DNA of 64,000 bases, from assembly GCA_033398695.1 (NCBI GenBank), contig CM065806.1:45347001-45411000 (forward strand), read 5' to 3'. How positions within the stretch are numbered: the first letter of the stretch is position 1; each line of letters begins with the position of its first letter. The position numbers were made by a program, and so were the translations under genes. Source of the DNA: Orobanche coerulescens. Lineage: Eukaryota; Streptophyta; Magnoliopsida; Lamiales; Orobanchaceae. The notes below the pieces were generated by a model. That model made no database searches and was not told the DNA's origin. It was given only the letters and a program-made list of their open reading frames with translations. Of the stretch, positions 1-12,052 are shown piece after piece.

Positions 1-59
1 TGCCTTTAAGGCTAAAATGACTCAGTAGACTGATTTGGTCTTTCAATAAATACATACAA

Positions 60-826
60 CTGTTTGGCAGTTGCTGAATGATTTAGTGCTGAATGGTTTA
101 GAGGCCAGAATGGTTGAGAGGCTCTGTATGGTTGAGTGCAGAATGAAATTTGGTTGTTTGGTAACTGTTCTGAATGGTAACTCTGAATGGTAACAAATTA
201 CCATTTTACCCTTCTGTATAAAAGTAGCGATTAAAAATCCCATTTTCCTCCCCTTGCGTATCAAAACCTCTCCTTTTTATAAATATAAACCCTAATTTTT
301 ATAAATAATTGTGTATAATATTTTTAAATTTAATTCATTTAAAATAATAATAATTATTATTATGATGTATAATATTTTTAAATTTAATTCATTTAAAATA
401 ATAATAATAATAATTATTATTATGTATAATATTTTTAAATTTAATTCATTTGAAATAATAATAATAATTATGCATAATATTTTTTAATTTAATTCATTTA
501 AAATAATAATAATAATTATTATGTATAGTATTTTTTAATTTGATTCATTTAGAAAATTATAATAATAATTATGTCTAATATTTTTTTATTTAAATTCATT
601 TAAATAATAATAATAATAATTATGAATAATAATTCTTAATTTAAGAGGAGGGGTAAATCTGGAAATTGTTTGCCTCTTAATGGTTGAGAGAGGGTATGGA
701 TGCTTAATGGTTAAGAGGTTATTGTAACCATTAAGAGGTCATATTTTTTTTGCCAAACAGTCCTGACCTCTTAGCGATTCAGAGGTAGGCTCTTAATGTA
801 ACCATTAAGAGACAAACAAACAGCCC
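60..826. mobile_element. hAT-like non-autonomous element (MITE) inside family L LTR
   Basis: Sister LTRs run directly from the TACAACTCA region into the ATGCCCA(C/T)GCAGG region; only this copy has about 770 extra bases there. The insert begins CTGTTTGGCA (60-69). The reverse complement TGCCAAACAG lies at 751-760, and a second CTGTTTG-type inverted end, preceded by GGGG, lies near 812-826. CTGTTTG termini and inverted TTAATGGTTA-type motifs are typical of plant hAT-derived MITEs. An exact 8-bp TSD could not be assigned, so superfamily and outer boundary are tentative. No transposase is encoded. Confidence 0.55.
311..622. repeat. AT-rich tandem repeat, period about 50-58 bp
   Basis: Six imperfect copies of a unit containing TAATATTTTT, TTTAATTCATTT and an (AAT)n/(ATT)n tail follow one another. 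Period length varies through expansion of the AAT/ATT trinucleotide runs. The array forms the core of the miniature element. Confidence 0.8.
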
Positions 827-2946
827 CTCATTACATGCCCATGCAAGGGTCGAATACAACACACTCCCGTACAACGGGAAAGAATACTGCAGCGGAAAAT
901 AAACTATAACTAAACCAATGACATCATGCGGATCCTCGTGTGATTAGTATCGTTCATCTTTCATCATCCTTCGTGTCGACCATGTGTTATGCTCCCAAAC
1001 CTGAATGCAAAAACAGACATCCACCCCCCGAATACTCGGGGGTTAGCAAAACTCTACTGTTTTGCTAGTGCAAGAACAAAGTGCAAATACGAGCCATACA
1101 ATTCACATTCCACGAATAACAATAACCAGGAATCCCCAAAGATCAAAACGTATCGAAAAGTACTTCCCGAGGCAAAAGTTTGGGTAAAACATTCCAAAAC
1201 CGAAAGATCACAAATCAAGGAAAATAATTTATAAAACAGTTTAAAGATGCCATCGAGAGTTTTAATAGAAAACAATTTAGGATTATCAAATCCTTTTCTT
1301 TCCAAAATCAACGGGATCCTCGACCAGTAGGCGGAAAGCAATTTGCAAGAAAACCATTCAATCAACACAAGCGAGTCTTCACAAATATTTCCACGGGGTT
1401 CTCGACCCAATCCAAATAATATCAACACGAGATCAAATCATCTCAACATCACACGGGGTCCTTGACCCAAAACACAGAATGTCAACACAGCCCATCAAAG
1501 ACACAGCCTCTCGTCCGACCAATACTGCTCAAGACCCCTGATTAATTAACCCTCGGAGATCTCGTCAAATGTCCTTGGTTAATTAACCCTGATACCAACG
1601 TTTAAAACAAGTCGAAACACACTTTCAGAAACACGAATCACGGTCTACATCGAGACCAGCATTTGAAAAGAGTTGAAAGAATTTTGAAATATGATAATCG
1701 TTCGGTAACGGGGTCTTAGCTATCACTCAAATATCCGTTACCAATAAGCCTGCCAGGCGCCTCCACTGAAACACCTGTGCATCGGCGTTCACTCCACTAT
1801 GTCGGCCGCCCCTTGTACATATCACCGCGCCGGCGTCACTCCCGTAAGAGCCGCCCCTTGAACACGCATCAGGTTAAACATCGGCGTTCACCAACCATAT
1901 AGAGCCGCACATTGCAGCGTACACCAGGCCGGAGTACACGCCCCGCCCTCAGAGGCTCCCGGATATGACGTCTCTCACAACAAGTATTCACATTGCCACA
2001 AACATCAAGCACACAGTCAATCGTTGTAACAATTATCAAATCAATACACCAATTCACATAATTTATCCGTCAGTCCACGACCACACGAATAAATAACAAC
2101 ACGCACGCCAACCATAACGCGACGGAAAGAAGCAATATACGTACACATGCATTATCAAGCGCAACATCAACACCAAACATATCCAAAGGATTCACATAGT
2201 CACTTACAACCCACACAATTTACAAAACACACGCGTTTTGAAAACAAGCCTTTAACAAGGCTAAACCGAATCTTTGAAAGTTCAATTCAAACGACCAAAC
2301 AACCACATTTAGACGATCACTAATTATCATATCCATAAAACAAGAATTATATGGACAAGGTACTTGCCTCGAAATCAGCACGCAAGTATTCCGACGAACA
2401 CGGCTCAATCGGGAAGCTTCGAAACGCCCAATGCTATCGAAACGGAAGACGACGACGAACGGAAGGGTTCGACATGGTTTCTTTACAAGAAACTCGACCC
2501 TAACATCATATAATCAATAAATCAACGATCATACGAGGAAGAATAATCGTAGAACGTCCGAAAACCCCTCTAAGACATTCTACCGGACACCTTCAAGGCA
2601 TCGATCAATAACTCGACCAAAACAACAAATCGATACGATCCAACCATGGAATAACAAGGGAAATGATATAATACATATAAATAATCATCAATCCATCATA
2701 ATCCTAAGTTAAATCGGATTAAACGGACGAAATGAACCAAAATACCCAAATTCCCCAAAACTAGATTTCTAGAAAATCTGACCTGATTCGCTCGATCAAA
2801 GGATGTTATAGGACGATTGATCAATGATATAACCTCTGGAACTTCGTGGATTTATTGTTCAACAACATAGCTCCATGTTAACTACACCCCCAGCCGCGGA
2901 AGAGAAGGAAAAGAATGAGAAAAATGGTGAAAAACCCGATCAGGGG

Positions 2947-2956
2947 CCTTAAATAG
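2947..2956 (-). promoter_or_regulatory. TATA-like box of the truncated family L LTR
   Basis: On the minus strand this reads CTATTTAAGG, in the same relative place as the TATA motif of the other family L LTRs and just downstream (minus-strand sense) of the palindrome array. It would mark the U3/R boundary. Confidence 0.5.
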
Positions 2957-2967
2957 TGCTGCGAGCA

Positions 2968-3107
2968 GGGGTTACGACGAATCGCCAAGGGCTTACGACG
3001 TAACCGAAGTCATCGCCCAATCTGCCGCCCATTACGTACGTTACGCGCCAGGCCTTACGACGTAATCGCCTTACGACGTAACTTCCGAGCACTAACGGCC
3101 GTAACTC
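2968..3107 (-). promoter_or_regulatory. U3 palindrome array, TTACGACGTAA type
   Basis: Three copies of TTACGACGTAA, one TTACGTACGTTA and one ACGGCCGTAA lie within about 140 bases directly upstream (minus sense) of the TATA-like box. Equivalent places in other LTR copies carry arrays with different cores. Confidence 0.6.
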
Positions 3108-3645
3108 GGCGATCGGCCCGGCCTGCATCGCCGGCCATGACTCGGCCGGGGCCAACTCCGACGGCCTGAACGACCCCGAAACCCGAACCTGAATACGAAT
3201 CGAAGATACGGTTACGAAGTACTCGCAAAGACGAATTCGAGCACTAATAGAACACACGATTCCGACCACCCGAAGGCTCGAAATTCGACAAGGGAAAGTA
3301 ATTACCCCAAACTTTGAGAAATTACGAAAATGGCCCAAAACGTCCGAAATACACGATACACGATCGAAACACCAAGCCGAAGCTCGCAACATGAATAATA
3401 ACATTAAATGGACTTACGAGAAACTCGAAACAACAGTTTCGGATGAGATTCGCAAGAATCGAACTCAAGTACGGAAAAGCCACTTAAGAACACGGAACTC
3501 AACAAAACGATACCGAAACGAACTCGAATGATAAAAAGTGCAGAATTAATCATTCTCGGAATGACGAAACGGTCATGATAGAGCCATCAAAATGGACTTT
3601 CGTCGAAAAAAGAAGTTACTGAAAATCGAAATTACGGGTATTACA

Positions 3646-5190
3646 ATATATAAGTAACAACACGTAAATTGCCGAGTTTGTTAGAAATTAGTGAAAAGTA
3701 TGCATGTTCTTGTGCACATGATGGCTGCACACGATGGATGCAGACGATGGCTGCACACGATCGGACTAACCATCGTGTGCACAAGAACATGCACATTTTT
3801 CACTAATCTTTAAAATAACTCACCAATTTAAGTGTATTACTTATATATTAACAAATATTTGTTAACAATACTTATTTGTAATGTTATATACCAAATTAAC
3901 ATAATCTAATGCATATCATGTGTAATTCATTAGTATATGAGCTATTTCATACAACTATATTTTACCGTCATTGTTTTTACAAGTTCCGCACACGATGGCA
4001 GCCATCATGTGTTGCCATCATGTGCATCTTGCCCACGATCATCGTGCTGTTAATTCAATATATAACTTTAAAAATAAGTATATTGTTAACAAATACTTGT
4101 TAATATATAAGTAACAACACGTAAATTGACGAGTTTTTTTAGAAATTAGTGAAAAGTATGCATGTTCTTGTGCACATGATGGCTGCACATGATGACTGCA
4201 CATGATGGCTGCACACGATGGTTTCACATGATGGCTACACACGATGGGACTAACCATCGTGTGCTCAAGAACATGCACATTTTTCACTAATTTTTAAAAT
4301 AACTCACCAATTTAAATGTTATTACTTATATATTAACAATTATTTGTTAACAATACTTATTTGTAAGGTTATAGACTGTATGAAATAGCTCATACACTGA
4401 TGAATTACACATGATACGCATTAGATTATGTTAATTCAGTCTATAACCTTACAAATAAGTATGTTAACAAATACTTGTTAATATATAAGTAACAACACGT
4501 AAATTGGCGAGTTATTTTAGAAATTAGTGGAAAATATGCATGTTCTTGTGGACACGATGGTTAGTCCCATCGTGGGAACGGTCATGGCTGCCATCGTGTG
4601 CACATGAACTTTGGGTTTTTTTGACCAATTTGATTTATCGTGTTGTCAATATGGATGTTTTGCATGTGATTCTAAAATTGTTTGCTCAAACATTAACAAC
4701 TGCATAACTTCGTATGCAAACTGATATTAGTATATGAGCTATTTCATACAGATGATGAACTTATATATACGAACTTATACATTGAGAACCTATATACTAC
4801 ACATGATATGCATTAGATTATGTTAATTCAGTCTATAATCTTACAAATAGGTATTGTTTACAAATACTTTTTAATATATAAGTAACAACACTTAAATTGG
4901 TGAGTTATTTTAGAAATTAGTGAAAAATATGCATGTTCTTGTGCACACGATGGTTAGTCCCATCGTGTGCAGCCATCATGTGCAGTCATCATGTGCACAA
5001 GAACATCTATACTTTTCACAAATTTCTAAAACAACTCGTCAATTTACGTGTTGTTACTTATATATTAACAAGTATTTGCTAACAGTATACTTATTTTTAA
5101 AGTTACATATTGAATTAAAAGCATGGTGACCGTGGGCAGGATACACACGACGGCAACACACGATGGCTGCCATCGTGTGTAGTAAAAAGT
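3646..5190. repeat. Cluster of foldback (hairpin) repeat units
   Basis: Four related units of about 200-235 bp occur near 3646-3850, 4099-4335, 4478-4610 (truncated) and 4869-5070. Each starts with a left arm containing ATATAAGTAACAACAC and GCATGTTCTTGTG. A middle of repeated CACACGATGG/CCATCGTGTG motifs follows, then a right arm that is the reverse complement of the left. Between units, a second repeat (TAGTATATGAGCTATTTCAT, CATTAGATTATGTTAATT) occurs in both orientations. The right edge (5139-5185) is an almost perfect CACACGATGG/CCATCGTGTG palindrome. The layout suggests the subterminal region of a non-autonomous DNA transposon or a foldback family; superfamily not determined. No ORF here is credible. 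Confidence 0.7.
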
Positions 5191-5775
5191 TGGTATTTTG
5201 TTTTGAAATAGAGAGAAAGATAACAGTTAAAAAAATAACAGTTTTTTTATGAAAAGTAAAAGAAAATACAAACCATTTTTTCTTCTAAAAATAAAAGAAA
5301 TAATTCAGATTTGTTATTTAATTTATGGAAAGTAATATTTTAATTTTTGCTTTTCAAAATAGTTTATAAACAAGATCCAGATTTTTTTTAACTTTTTATT
5401 TTTTTATTTTCGAATTGTAAATATAAACTTCCAATTTTTTAATATTAATATTCCAGAATTTAAAAAAAAATACCTAAAGATCCGAGTTTTTTAACTTTTT
5501 TATATTTTTATATTTTTTAGACTTTTATATTTTTATTTTTTTGTTATTGTTTTACGAAAATAAATAGTTTTTTTTATTAATTATATTATCATTTTTTATT
5601 ATCATTACAAGTTTTTATTATCTTTCAGATTTTTTTATGATCATAAAAAAAAAATTCTACTACTAACTATTATTTAAACTAACACAATCTAAAATGAATA
5701 TTAAAAAGACAGATAGAAAGAAAAGCAGTAAAATAAATAACTAGTAGAAGTTTAACTCTTGGCGACGGTAGTCAC
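5191..5775. other. AT-rich low-complexity stretch without a gene
   Basis: Long T-rich and A-rich runs with no ORF, no terminal repeats and no recognisable protein remnant. If the LTR to the right belongs to a Tat-like element, this could be eroded internal sequence of it. Confidence 0.5.
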
Positions 5776-5776
5776 C

Positions 5777-5794
5777 TCCCTGGCATCGGCGCTA
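5777..5794 (-). other. Putative PBS of a Tat/Ogre-like gypsy element
   Basis: On the minus strand this reads TAGCGCCGATGCCAGGGA, close to the TGGCGCCGTTGCCGGGGA primer-binding site common in plant Tat-clade gypsy elements. It sits six bases from the start of the LTR-like block at 5801, as expected for a minus-strand element. Confidence 0.45.
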
Positions 5795-5800
5795 AAAACT

Positions 5801-7001
5801 TGTTATTGTTTATAAAGTCTAATCCTCGCAAGTGCACGATTCATTCGAAATAGATATGTGGTGCAGGGCCGATTCCACAAGGAGGACTGTGATGGTGAAG
5901 TAAAATTACTTATATCGTAATACCAAATTATATTAAATTCTAACCTAGTCCCAAATAATATGATTGTTGAATGGTTGTAATTATTGCATTAAGTAACAAT
6001 AATTTTTAAGTGAATTTTAGATAAACTTATTTTTAAATAGTTTACTAGGGTTTAAAATCCATCAATATCTATTTATTATTTATTTTATATATTAATTCCA
6101 AGAAATTCAGGGAATAGATATGAAATCAATCTCACTATTTTCCTATAGATTTAATAATAAGTACAAAATTATTATTTAAATATAGATTTCCTTTGCTTGA
6201 AAAGTTTAATTTCTAAATTCAATGGAAAATAAATAATCAAATAAATTAACTAACATCAATAATCATAAAGCAATGCGAACTTTATAACTATAAAAAATAT
6301 GTGATATTATTATGAAATAATATTCCTCTGTTGAAGCAAAAATCATAATCGTTAAAAACATATAGTTGTAATTATTATATAAATATTAATAATAATATGG
6401 ACATGGTTTCATCATAACCTCAGTAAAAGAAAATTATCCACTCATAATAATATTAATAACAACACAAATAAATAAATACTCCATAATATTATTTCTTAAA
6501 TATAATTTTATTACACACTAATTTTTTTTCTCTTATAATATAATCTCTCTTTTCTCTTCTCTCCCCTCTACACCCTACACCATGACATCAGCTCATAGTT
6601 GACTTGACTGTCCAATCTGGTGTTGATATATGGTGTAATATGGTCCGTCTATTTAACTGTCCTTCGAACGGCCATAACTTCTTCATATGAATTCGGGTTC
6701 GTGTGAATTTTTTTTAGAATGATCGTCTAGATGAGACTAATAAGACGAGGCCCGTAATGACTATATTTGAATTCTGGAAAAATGTCGCCCTTGAACCAAT
6801 TGATTTATCTTGTACGGATTGGTTAACCTGCATATATAATTTAATTCTAATTAATTACACAATAATGACATAAAATTATAGAAAAATCTAATAAATGAAA
6901 TAATATAAATATTTGGTAAAATTATAAATTATCACACAAAACACTCATATATATATATATATATAACACTAATAAAAATATTACTGAAAATATATCAAAC
7001 A
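5801..7001 (-). repeat. Tat/Ogre-like LTR remnant
   Basis: The block starts TGTTATTG and ends ATCAAACA. It contains CTCGCAAGTGCACG and CGATTCCACAAGGAGG, motifs I associate with the PBS-proximal end of Tat-type LTRs. It is AT-rich, has no ORF and includes an (AT)n run at about 6949-6963. It abuts CACTA transposase remnants at about 7002, so it probably inserted in or beside the CACTA element. No second LTR or TSD was found. Confidence 0.4.
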
Positions 7002-8319
7002 TGCAACAGCCCTTGAAAAGCCCGACAGGTATATGTAGTGGTCACACAAAAGTATATTTTGAGAACTACCTTACTGGAGTAAGTTGTTGATAAGGAACTA
7101 TCTGATGTCATGCATATTGAAAAAAAATATTTGTGAAAGTGTGGTGGGAACTGTTTTGGCTTGGGAAGGTAAGATGAAAGATGGTCCTAAGGCACACACT
7201 GGTCTTGAAGAAATTAACATACAGAAACATTTGTGGTTGAGGAGCGTGAAGGGGAAGCGTAAAAAGCCCAAAGCAGCTTACACTGTTACTCCTGAATAGA
7301 AGACTGAGATGTTTTAGTGGATGAAGGTTGCTAGATATCGTACTGGATATGCTAGAACTATTGGGAGGTGTGTTAATTTCAAGGAAAACAAGTTAATTGG
7401 TTTAAAGACATGACTGTCATATCATATTGTAACGCCTATTTTCGGTGTTTGTTCATTCGTGTGTATTTTCCAGGTTTTTCTAGCAGTTATGCACAAGAGA
7501 AGTGAAGAAGTCTGACTTGAGGCTAATGTAAACGGAGATCATTCATTTTTTGTGCAAGTTTGAAAGAATATTCCTCCAAAAAATTTTGACCTCATGCGTT
7601 ACCTCATGATTCATCTTCCTTGCCAGATGTTGCTCACAGGTACAGTTCAATACACACAGATGTTCCCGATAGAAAGGTATATTAGATACGAGTTTGACAT
7701 TAATGTTCTATTATATGATGTAAATTTTTCTAATAAGTACCAATTCATGATGACATAAAACTAAGTGAATATAAAGCACGTGTGATCAGTAAATCTGCAC
7801 TTAAAGGATGCATCGCTGAAGCATAGCGCCGGAGTGTATCTTATACCACTATGTATTTGGGCATGACAGAGCCCCTTACCCAGCAGCCAGCACATGCCAG
7901 TTGACCCGCAATTCAATCTTTCTGTAATCTCCACAGAGGTTGAAGTTCACGGGAGGTTGTTTGGTATATTAGATCCATACGAGCTTGGAATTGCACATTG
8001 GTGGATATTGCTCAATTATCCAGAAGTCCAATGCTGGAAAAACATACATCTTCACTGTAATGGGGTGCATGTGATATTAGATTCCACAGTGAGACTTTTG
8101 CAAAATATTTTGGAGAATGAGTACGTTTGTTTAGTTGTTAAATAGACAATTTGATTTCATATTATTATATGTGGTGCATACTTAGCCGAACTCATGTTCT
8201 CCGGATGACCAATATATAAGGTGATAACCACCCTAATTGGTCGCATGAACTCATGCTCCTATCGATGAAACCTGTTATGTTAAGGGTTTACTCAATGGCT
8301 AAAGTGAATGGTGTGACAT
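7002..8319 (+). pseudogene. CACTA (En/Spm) TNP2-type transposase, decayed 5' part
   Basis: Conceptual translation across several frames gives a recognisable TNP2/DUF4218 region. It includes KRKKPKAAYTVTPE, then CVNFKENKLIGLKTHDCHI around 7365-7420, NFDLMRYLMIHLP and MFPIERY around 7580-7680, and AHWWILLNYPEVQCW at about 7996-8040. In the family this is the middle to C-terminal part of the transposase that cuts CACTA ends. In-frame stops (for example after VTPE at 7297-7299) and several frameshifts make it dead. The gene is cut at 8319 by the chromovirus and resumes at 41865, where the DUF4216-like C-terminus follows. Its N-terminus is not visible, displaced or lost at the Tat-like LTR. Confidence 0.75.
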
Positions 8320-8677
8320 TGATACGAATCAAGCGCAAGAGGAGAAGAGATGGGGCCAAATTTATAAGAGGCGCAAAAGGATAGGGGTGGTTAAGTAATT
8401 ATTTTAAGTATGGTATTTATCTTTTGAGTTTGAGGGTAATTAGGTAATTATTTTAAGTATGGTATTTATCTTTTAAGTTTGAGGGTAATTAGGAAGTTTC
8501 CTTATTTTCAGATGTTAATAAATAGAGCTAAAGGGGATCGGCTAGGGCAGGCTTTGTTTAACTTGTTCTTTACTTTTCTTCCCCCTAAACTCCCTGGTGT
8601 TCTTTTCTTTACGTATTTAGTAATCAGACAATTCAGTTTTCCTTTAATTTCATTTTTTTACAAACTAGTTTATATCA
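8320..8677 (+). repeat. Chromovirus 5' LTR
   Basis: Matches 41500-41859 nearly base for base with scattered substitutions. Both contain a duplicated stretch of about 60 bp built on TAATTATTTTAAGTATGGTA. TSD GACAT lies immediately to the left. Confidence 0.93.
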
Positions 8678-8680
8678 AAC

Positions 8681-8698
8681 TGGTATCAGAGAACTTTC
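8681..8698 (+). other. Chromovirus PBS (tRNA-Met type)
   Basis: TGGTATCAGAG, the usual plant initiator-tRNA-Met complementary sequence, begins three bases after the 5' LTR. Confidence 0.9.
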
Positions 8699-8705
8699 CT
8701 GAGCC

Positions 8706-10196
8706 ATGCCAAGCACGAAAGCCACCACCGCTGCAAAGGGATTGATCGGAGAAGGAGTATCAGAAGACGTTTAGGTTCACGCCGGGGACCGATTTGAGCA
8801 ATTGGAGCGGGAACTCGATCAACTCGGGGATGAGGCAGAACAGAGACAGGCTATCGCCGATCAACGCCATGCTGAAGTGGTGGCTTTGCTGTTGAAATTG
8901 ACGCAGCCGGACACCACCACCAGCGGAAGCGCGGCCTTGACCGGTGCCGCCCTACCCAGCACTGCCACCTCCTTTCTGCCGCCATCTGCCTTGCAACCAC
9001 CACCCCAGTCAACGACACGGGCCACCCAATCAACAACCGCATCCGTTATGATTCCGCAGTCAGGGCCGCTCCTAGCACGATCGATTCCTGCTATGTCGAA
9101 TTCTATAGGTATGATTAGTTACTATGCGACTCCTTCTGACCTGTGATGTTACCACCGACACAACCCTCATGGGCAACCCATGCGACGCCGACCATGCTGG
9201 CAGCCACGCCGTACATGGGGTATGGATGGCTCCCTTTTCCTAACCAATTTTCCGATGCTATAATAGAGGACCAGTGAGTTTCTATCCCACCTTATGCATA
9301 CGTAGAGGGCTCTAGTTCGAGCAACAGTCATTTAAGACAACATACTTTCGACCCGGGTTAGGGTTCGGACAGGAATGGGGGCCGTGGGTTACTGATAGAC
9401 CACCGATTAACTCGTTCCCTACTAATCACACCAGTAACGGGGGAGGGTGGGTACCTGGCATCGATCATCGTATGAGAAAGATCAAGATGCCCTTGTTTGA
9501 AGGAGAAGACGCATTTGGATGGTTTTACAAGGTGGAACGGTACTTTGATATACAGGGATTGCAGACGTCCGCAGATCGACTTCGAGTCGCGGTTCTATGT
9601 TTGGAAGTACCAGTACTCGTGTGGTATCATTGGAGTGAGCAGCGCTCACCTTTTCGCAGCTGGGAGGAGCTTAAATCAAAATTATTGGACCGCTTTCAGC
9701 CGTCGCGGGAAGGTAATTTGTACGAACAATTTTTGAATCTTATGCAAGATGGTATCGCTAGAGAATATGTGGGGATGTTTGAATCGTTATCAGCTCAGTC
9801 AGGGGGTATACCCGAGAAGGTGTTGGAGGATAATTTCGTGAAAGGACTTAAACCAGATTTATGTACCTCTATTCGTATGTTACAACCGAACGGATTGGGG
9901 GCTACGATAAAACTGGCGCTTTTAATTAAGGAAAGTCAATCCGGGACAGCCATGCCAGTAGGTAAGTTAGCATCTAAACCCGTAGTTAATCGTGTCACGA
10001 CAGTTGGGGCCAGCACCCAGGGGTCGAGCGGTGGTAGTGGGCAAAGATCTACGATAGTTCCAGTGACTCGAGCTCCGTTTAAACGAATGACGGAAGCTGA
10101 AATGGCTGACAAAAGAGCAAAATGATTGTGTTGTCGGTGCAATGGCAAGTTCGGGCCCAGTCACAAATGCCTAGAAAAGACGTTGCAGATTTTATG
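8706..10196 (+). pseudogene. Chromovirus gag (capsid and zinc knuckle), broken
   Basis: Gag is the structural protein that packages element RNA. An ATG at 8706, eight bases after the PBS, opens MPSTKATTAAKG... with a TAG stop at 8772-8774, then reads on in frame (coiled-coil-like ERELDQLGDEAEQRQ) to a TGA at 9144-9146. A frameshift leads to the capsid region 9472-10125: MPLFEGEDAFGWFYKVERYF, WEELKSKLLDRFQP and NFVKGLKPDL are typical Retrotrans_gag motifs. A TGA at 10123-10125 separates this from the zinc knuckle CCRCNGKFGPSHKC at 10129-10170. Stops and shift make it non-functional. Confidence 0.9.
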
Positions 10197-10997
10197 GGTG
10201 ACAGATGACGACGAGGAGGAGGAAGCTGAAATAGAGGAACATGTTCATCTCGACATGGTCTCTGTGTCCGCCAGTTCAGTAATGGGATTAAAAACCCCAC
10301 ACACTATGAAGCATCGGGTAAAAATTAATGGGCACGACGTGGTAGTCTTAATTGATAGTGGAACGACACATAATTTCTTTTCGCGATACCTGATTGAACC
10401 ACTCGGTCTTAAGGTAAAAGGAGGGCGTGAAACAGTGGTAATGTTGGGTAATGGCCACTTCGACAAAAGTTGCGGGATTTGTATGAGAGTGATACTAGCA
10501 CTTACTAGGTACCAGATGACCGATGATATCTATCCTCTTGAGCTGAGTAGTACTGATGTAATCTTGGGCATCAAATGGCTCGATACCTTGGGCTACACAT
10601 GTGTCAATTGGAAGAAATCGATTATGTCATTTATGGATAATGGGGAACGGGTTACGTTAAAAGGGGATCCCAGTCTTAATCGAGGCGAGTCAACCATGCA
10701 GGCCCTGGTTCGCAGTTTACCATCAGTGAGTGAAGGGTACCTCGTGAAGGTTAGTAGTTTGGCTGGTATTAGAGGACCGATATCACAGGTCCACCCGAAG
10801 TTAGATGATCTGCTCGCCAAATTCGTGGATGTTTTCGAATTACCCGCCGGGTTACCTCCGTCAAGGGGGCATGAACATGCTATTACTCTCAAAAATGGCA
10901 CCAAACCCATCAATGTTCGACACTATCGTTACCCCCAATTATAGAAAGATGAGATAGAAAGACTAGTTGACGAGATGATCACCGCGGGGGTTATTCG
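10197..10997 (+). pseudogene. Chromovirus protease and start of RT, interrupted
   Basis: Continuous with gag. An acidic linker (DDDEEEEAEIEE) leads to the aspartic protease with active motif LIDSGTTHNFF at about 10348-10380, then VILGIKWLDTLG near 10558, the second conserved protease motif. The RT N-terminal region follows (HEHAITLKNGTKPINVRHYRYPQ), with a TAG at 10942-10944 and then KDEIERLVDEMITAGVI. The reading frame is cut at 10997 by the family L array and resumes at 37892 once one ATTCG copy is removed, which confirms the insertion boundary. Confidence 0.92.
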
Positions 10998-11746
10998 TGT
11001 AACACTCCTAATCCGCTCAGGGATATTACACGCCGTAGAACCTCTCCTCAAGGATCTACCAGGCTGGTAACAATATTTAACATCTCAACAATGCCTTTAA
11101 GTCTAGAATGACTCAGTAGACCGATTTGGTCTTTCAATAAAATATGTACAACTCAATCCCAAAACATGCCCACGCAGGGGTCGAATACAACACACTCCCG
11201 TACAACGGGGAAAGAATACTGCAGCGGAAATAAAATACAACTAAACCAATACAAAATTAAACAGGTCCTCATGTGATTAGTATCGATCATCTTTCATCAT
11301 CCTTCATGCCGACTCTGTGTTACGCTCCCAAAACCTGAATGCAAATACAGACATCCACCCCCCGATTACTCGGGGGTTAGCAAAATTCCACTATTTTGAT
11401 AGTGCAAGTACAAAGTGCAAATACGAGCCATACAATTCGAGTTCCAAGAACAGTAATAACCGGGAATCCTCAAAGATTCAAATACAACGAAACAAAATAC
11501 TTCCCGAGGTAAGAGTTTGAGTAAAACTTTCCAAATCCGAAAGATCGCAAATAACGAGAACGGTTCGCAAAATAGTTTAAAATGTCCTCGGGAGTTTTAA
11601 TACAAAACATTATAGGATTATCGAATCCTTCTCTTTCCAAAATCAACAGGGGTCACAGCCCAAAGGTTTTTGTTTTAACAAATGAAACCAACAACAATTC
11701 ACAGGGTTAAAAACCCAAGTCACGTGTCCTCGACATACATAAAATC

Positions 11747-12052
11747 AACACCAACTCGTGAAGTTTTACTCGTGAATCCAGGGCTATACCATTGGACTCC
11801 CTCCGTGGCCCCGTCGAACCCTCCTAAGGTGAGCAAAATACATTCACATAACATACACGCCAACTCGTGAAGTTTTACTCGTGAATCCAGGGCTATACCA
11901 TTGGACTCCCTCCGTGGCCCCGTCAAACCCTCCGGAGGTGAGCAAAATACATTCACAAAACATACATACCAACTCGTGAATCCAGGGCTATACCATTGGA
12001 TTCCCTCCGTTGCCCCGTCAGACCCTCCCGAGGTAAGCGAAATGCATTCACA
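11747..12052 (-). repeat. ~109-bp tandem repeat in LTR-1 (3 units)
   Basis: Units begin CAACTCGTGAA and include GGGCTATACCATTGGA and TCCCTCCGT; the last is shortened. LTR-2 (about 29697-30090) and LTR-3 (about 35378-35770) have four units, the solo LTR at 55168 two (about 55965-56130). Small ORFs across the repeat are artefacts of its periodicity. Confidence 0.85.

Larger units (their letters stand above)
1..3645 (-). repeat. Family L long LTR, left-truncated by window edge
   Basis: The sequence aligns by eye along its length with the LTRs at 10998, 28960, 34641 and 55168: the AATGACTCAGTAGAC block, the CGGGGGTTAGCAAAA block, and the 3' terminus ending TATTACA. It ends at 3645 inside a foldback repeat whose intact sisters read straight through this position, so that repeat was the target. 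Its start lies outside the window, so the TSD cannot be checked and it could be a solo LTR or part of a full element. Sister copies show the transcribed direction is minus (PBS and TATA orientation). It is interrupted by a miniature element at about 60-826. No coding sequence. Confidence 0.85.
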
